Shown here piece by piece: positions 31,701 to 34,025 of a stretch of 34,025 nt of DNA. The stretch's first letter is position 1. Every line of letters starts with the position of its first letter. Under the pieces are notes generated by a model, which searched no databases, was not told the origin of the DNA, and worked only from the letters and a program-made list of their open reading frames with translations. Made by a program: the position numbers and the translations under genes. Location of the stretch: contig JANQQT010000295.1 in assembly GCA_028284925.1 (NCBI GenBank), positions 1 through 34,025 on the forward strand, given 5' to 3'. The DNA is from Phycisphaeraceae bacterium (GTDB lineage Bacteria > Planctomycetota > Phycisphaerae > Phycisphaerales > Zrk34).

Positions 31701-34025
31701 CATGCTGAGACCACATTTGTCGGCAATACGCCGATATCCGACGGAACGGAATACGAAATCTCGTTTCGCACGAAGTGGATAGTTGGAAACAGTCAACTGA
31801 ACAGTCGCCTCTACTTCAACCGTCTGAGTAATACGCATCAGATGCATGTACCGGAGAATCTTGGGACGCCAGGAGCTCCGAACTCTCAGGCGGAAGCCAA
31901 TGTCGGTCCTACCTATCACGGTTTCGGTCATGCTCCTCTTATCCCGACATCCAGTGAGGCGGTTACAGTGACGGTTCAGGCTGACGATCCGGATGGTGTG
32001 GCCAACATGACGCTTCGGTGGAGGAATAACAATGGCGCGTTTAGTTCCGTCACGATGACCGCATCGGGCGATGGTGAATACACAGGTGTCATTCCCGCAC
32101 AGGGGAACGGATCGGTTGTTCAGTTTTATGTTCAGGGCACGGATACTCTGGGAGCGACTTCAACTTACCCTGCGCGTGGTGAAGATTCCCGTGCGCTCTA
32201 TGAAGTGATCAACTCACACTCTGATGCGTCACGCCCCGTTGAGACCATTCGAGTCATCATGCGGTCGGCTGACAATTCCGAACTCTTCTCGGGTGTGAAT
32301 CGGATGAGCAATCGTTATCGTGGCGGGACGATGATACGCAGTGATACCGAAGTCTTTTATGACGTTGATGTTCGTCAGGTTGGCAGTCGGTGGATTCGCC
32401 CTAACAGCGGTTACAAAATTGTGTTTGATCCGCAGGAGTTGTTCTATGGAATCCATTCTTCGATTCGAATTGATTTGAACGGAACGGGTGAATTGATCAT
32501 GAAACAGATGATCAATCGTGCCGGCGGAAGTGACGTCAGTATGTACGATGACATTGCGTTCTTTACCGGGCCGCAACATAGAAATCGAACAGTTCTTCTC
32601 AACCTTGCCCGATATGAGGATGTTTACCTGGAAGAGCAATTCGAGGACGGCGATGACGGAACCAAATGGGAGCAGGACGACATCACTTTCCCAACCAATC
32701 CTAATCCCGCGCCGGAGGGATTGAAGGACGGCACGGATGTCAGCGCTCAGGATATTCAATATCGCGGCGCTAATCCTGAAAATTATCGCGGTCAGCTTCT
32801 TATTAAGAACAATCGTACCATGGATGATTTTCAGAGTATTGTCGATTTTGCGTTTGCGATCAATCAGAACGGCCAGGCACTTTACGATCTTACCAACGAG
32901 GTCATGGACGTCGATCTGTGGATGCGACATTATGCGACCCAGAGTTGGCTTGGCAACTGGGATACCTATGGATTCCGTCGCCCCAAGAATCTGCGAATCT
33001 ATACACGTCCGGATGATGGAAAAGTGATTCCGTTGGCATGGGACTTTGATCTTGCCAACTTTAACGAGCCGCTCATCTATAACGGCGGCGCCTCTCGTCT
33101 AGATGAGATTAGAAACTTCCCGCAGAATACGCGTCTTTTCTGGGGGCACATGTGGGATTTAATGAATCGTTCATTTAACCCGACTTACGCATCGCCCTTT
33201 GCGGCCAACTATTCCTCGTTGGGTGTAGGGTCCAACATGTCGGGCATAACGAATCGTTTCAATTCCGCACGATCTCAGGTTCTCAGTGCCGTCCCGCAGA
33301 TTTCATTTAACATTGACACTAATGGTGGAAGCGACTTTTCATTACCTTCCGTCGCTGTGACGCTCGATGGTGATGGCTGGATTGATGTGCGTGAAATTCG
33401 ACTTGCCGGCAGCGATGAACCGTTAAGTGTGATTTGGACGGATGTCAACAGTTGGGAGTTAACCGTGCCGCTTGATCCCGGCGCCAATGTTCTTTCATTG
33501 GAGGCGTACAACCACGAAGGGAATCTTGTGGGAACGGATTCCATCACGGTAACGAGTACGGACAATAACCGACCGTTACAGGATTCACTTCGTGTTACCG
33601 AGATTCACTACAATCCTTATCCCGCTACCGATGCCGAACTCCTTGCCAATCCTCTGTTCGACTCCGATGATGCGGAATTTATTGAGCTTCTTAATACCAG
33701 CGGGTCAATATCGTTGGATCTTGAAGGCGTTACCCTCTCAGAGGGTATTGACTTTACATTCCCCGCGATGAGCCTGGCTCCGGGTGAACGCGTGGTTGTG
33801 GTGAAAGATCTTGCGGCGTTCTCTACACGTTACGAGACTGGTGGTATTAACATCGCCGGCGAATTTGAACGCAGCTTGTCTGATGGGGGTGAGCGCCTTG
33901 TCGTTCAGTCGCCTGTCGGGGCGTTGATTCATGATTTCAGTTATGGTGATGGTGGTGGTTGGCCGGGTCGTGCGGATGGGACGGGGTCATCTTTGGAGAT
34001 TCTGGATACGTCAGGGGATTACGAT
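28782..34025 (+). CDS. Giant lamin-tail and CotH-kinase surface protein (3' end beyond the window)
   Basis: The frame is open from ATG 28782 to the window edge, 1748 codons with no stop seen. The N-terminus is arginine-rich and reads RLEQLESRVYLDS (25-37), a LEPR-XLL-like variant. Lamin-tail domains lie at about 38-195 (VVFNEVMYHP... WVELHN), 398-520 (LINEVVGAND) and 730-870 (EEWIELYNNS); a fourth starts at about 1600 (VTEIHYNPYP) and is cut off. Beta-sandwich ligand-binding-like segments lie between (about 210-390 and 550-720). Residues about 1150-1500 resemble a CotH-kinase domain, including LWMRHYATQSWLGNWDTYGFRR and VIPLAWDFDLANF. CotH proteins phosphorylate spore-coat or secreted proteins; whether this one is active is unknown. 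It is probably secreted and part of the cell surface. Confidence 0.85.
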   Translation, partial: MILPRRFRGRSRRPHVLRESDCLQRLEQLESRVYLDSTVVFNEVMYHPVAESGSGVAEADLEWVELHNQLRVDMDLSEWRIEGGIDYEFPDGTIVPGRGYIVIAKSPTTLQAELGFSGAFGPFEGQLDNGGEELRLFNNDGRRMNVLSYSDDGVWPVGPDGGGVSLAKRGALTASEDSSNWTVSAQLGGTPGTPNFTDEVQFIAETLLPSGAPVTAMVPSNGNLDTTWTSPTFDDSSWVSGTTGVGYERGSGYDPLFGLDLDAPPNGQPAETMYNVNQSVYIRVPFSVTSDSDSFDTLVLKMKYDDGFVAYLNGVRVAGDRDPASLAWNSGATSNHDDGAAQTFQEFDITAHKHLLVDGGTNVLSIHGLNQSLTSSDLLFIPEIEARKVILPEGQEASHLLINEVVGANDGGFYVELTNTGDESIDLQGVVISMTGNAGGQYVFPAQTILPGGFVAVDEATLGFIPDDGQRLFVHSAAGDRLLDARHITNRLRGRSPEHDGRWLYPDAPTPGAANSFVFNDQIVINEIMYHAFPELGEPGTPPTFASTTLVALDGATNWRYNQNGASLPTGWAQSVHPVDNANWFEGPGLLGFETSGLPEPLRTTFRDPRSNNPYVTTYYYETDFEFNGDLNDVEELIIEHVIDDGAIFYLNGVEIDTRFNMSSGPVTSATLASGTVGNASYGAPISVPVGLLQNGTNRLSAEVHQASGNSSDTVFGARLIANRQIAPGTPGTDFADSDEEWIELYNNSALPVDLTGWELRDAVEYEFEPGTIISPGGYLVIAKDADVLAAKYPAIDIVGDFSGSLNNGSDNILLIDENNNPADEVNYFDGGRWAEHADGGGSSLELRDPDADNSNAAAWAASDDSDKSQWTSYSFRGTSQQIMIDSRYEEFIFGLLDAGEFLIDDISVIRDPDGAATEMIQNGSFQSSAPGAPPATWRLIGTHEGVVVTDPTNPSNRVLRMTAYGTQQHIHDHAETTFVGNTPISDGTEYEISFRTKWIVGNSQLNSRLYFNRLSNTHQMHVPENLGTPGAPNSQAEANVGPTYHGFGHAPLIPTSSEAVTVTVQADDPDGVANMTLRWRNNNGAFSSVTMTASGDGEYTGVIPAQGNGSVVQFYVQGTDTLGATSTYPARGEDSRALYEVINSHSDASRPVETIRVIMRSADNSELFSGVNRMSNRYRGGTMIRSDTEVFYDVDVRQVGSRWIRPNSGYKIVFDPQELFYGIHSSIRIDLNGTGELIMKQMINRAGGSDVSMYDDIAFFTGPQHRNRTVLLNLARYEDVYLEEQFEDGDDGTKWEQDDITFPTNPNPAPEGLKDGTDVSAQDIQYRGANPENYRGQLLIKNNRTMDDFQSIVDFAFAINQNGQALYDLTNEVMDVDLWMRHYATQSWLGNWDTYGFRRPKNLRIYTRPDDGKVIPLAWDFDLANFNEPLIYNGGASRLDEIRNFPQNTRLFWGHMWDLMNRSFNPTYASPFAANYSSLGVGSNMSGITNRFNSARSQVLSAVPQISFNIDTNGGSDFSLPSVAVTLDGDGWIDVREIRLAGSDEPLSVIWTDVNSWELTVPLDPGANVLSLEAYNHEGNLVGTDSITVTSTDNNRPLQDSLRVTEIHYNPYPATDAELLANPLFDSDDAEFIELLNTSGSISLDLEGVTLSEGIDFTFPAMSLAPGERVVVVKDLAAFSTRYETGGINIAGEFERSLSDGGERLVVQSPVGALIHDFSYGDGGGWPGRADGTGSSLEILDTSGDYD

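Overview
The window looks like a chromosomal piece of a planctomycete, probably of the Phycisphaerae type. The signs are a SecD-SecF fusion encoded next to yajC and tgt, a DUF1080 protein, a very large lamin-tail/CotH surface protein, and two exported proteins whose arginine-rich N-termini carry variants of the planctomycete LEPR-XLL motif. Taxonomy is inferred from gene content only.

Layout. (1) 1-285 is a G-rich stretch without a gene. (2) 286-2786 is a complete mobile element: an IS1595-family transposase at the right end, imperfect 29-bp terminal inverted repeats, and an exact 8-bp target duplication (GGATTGTT) on both sides. It carries three passenger genes: a divergent 58-residue protein, and a translationally coupled pair ending in a DUF1828-type protein. 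This is the most novel item in the window. (3) 2787-3458 is non-coding. (4) 3459-8221 holds an exported CIA30-FAS1-FAS1 protein with a clean terminator, a DapA-family aldolase, tRNA-Val(UAC), a stand-alone parvulin, and an exported coiled-coil protein with a clear promoter. (5) 8452-17925, all on the minus strand, is a housekeeping/secretion block: an omega-amidase-like nitrilase, a Nudix hydrolase, a rhomboid protease, then tgt, yajC, an orphan SecD periplasmic-domain paralog and secDF. (6) 18193-20352 is a PhoB/PhoR-type two-component pair, facing a trypsin/PDZ protease. (7) 21492-23840 is a secreted beta-propeller protein. (8) 23895-26601 is an arsenate-resistance operon, arsR-gapdh-arsJ, with a promoter/operator that can be read base by base. 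(9) 26721-28552 holds a Gfo/Idh/MocA oxidoreductase and a DUF1080 protein, a likely sugar-catabolism pair. (10) From 28782 to the window edge runs an unfinished giant lamin-tail/CotH surface protein (at least 1748 residues).

How the genes work together. YajC, SecDF and the SecD-like protein would act at the Sec translocon, which serves the many exported proteins here. ArsR would release one sigma70-type promoter on sensing arsenic. The GAPDH would then make 1-arseno-3-phosphoglycerate, which ArsJ exports. The mobile element is separate cargo that landed beside these genes.

Limits: all family calls come from motifs read by eye. Start codons were chosen from Shine-Dalgarno sites, promoters and family lengths, and alternatives are noted.
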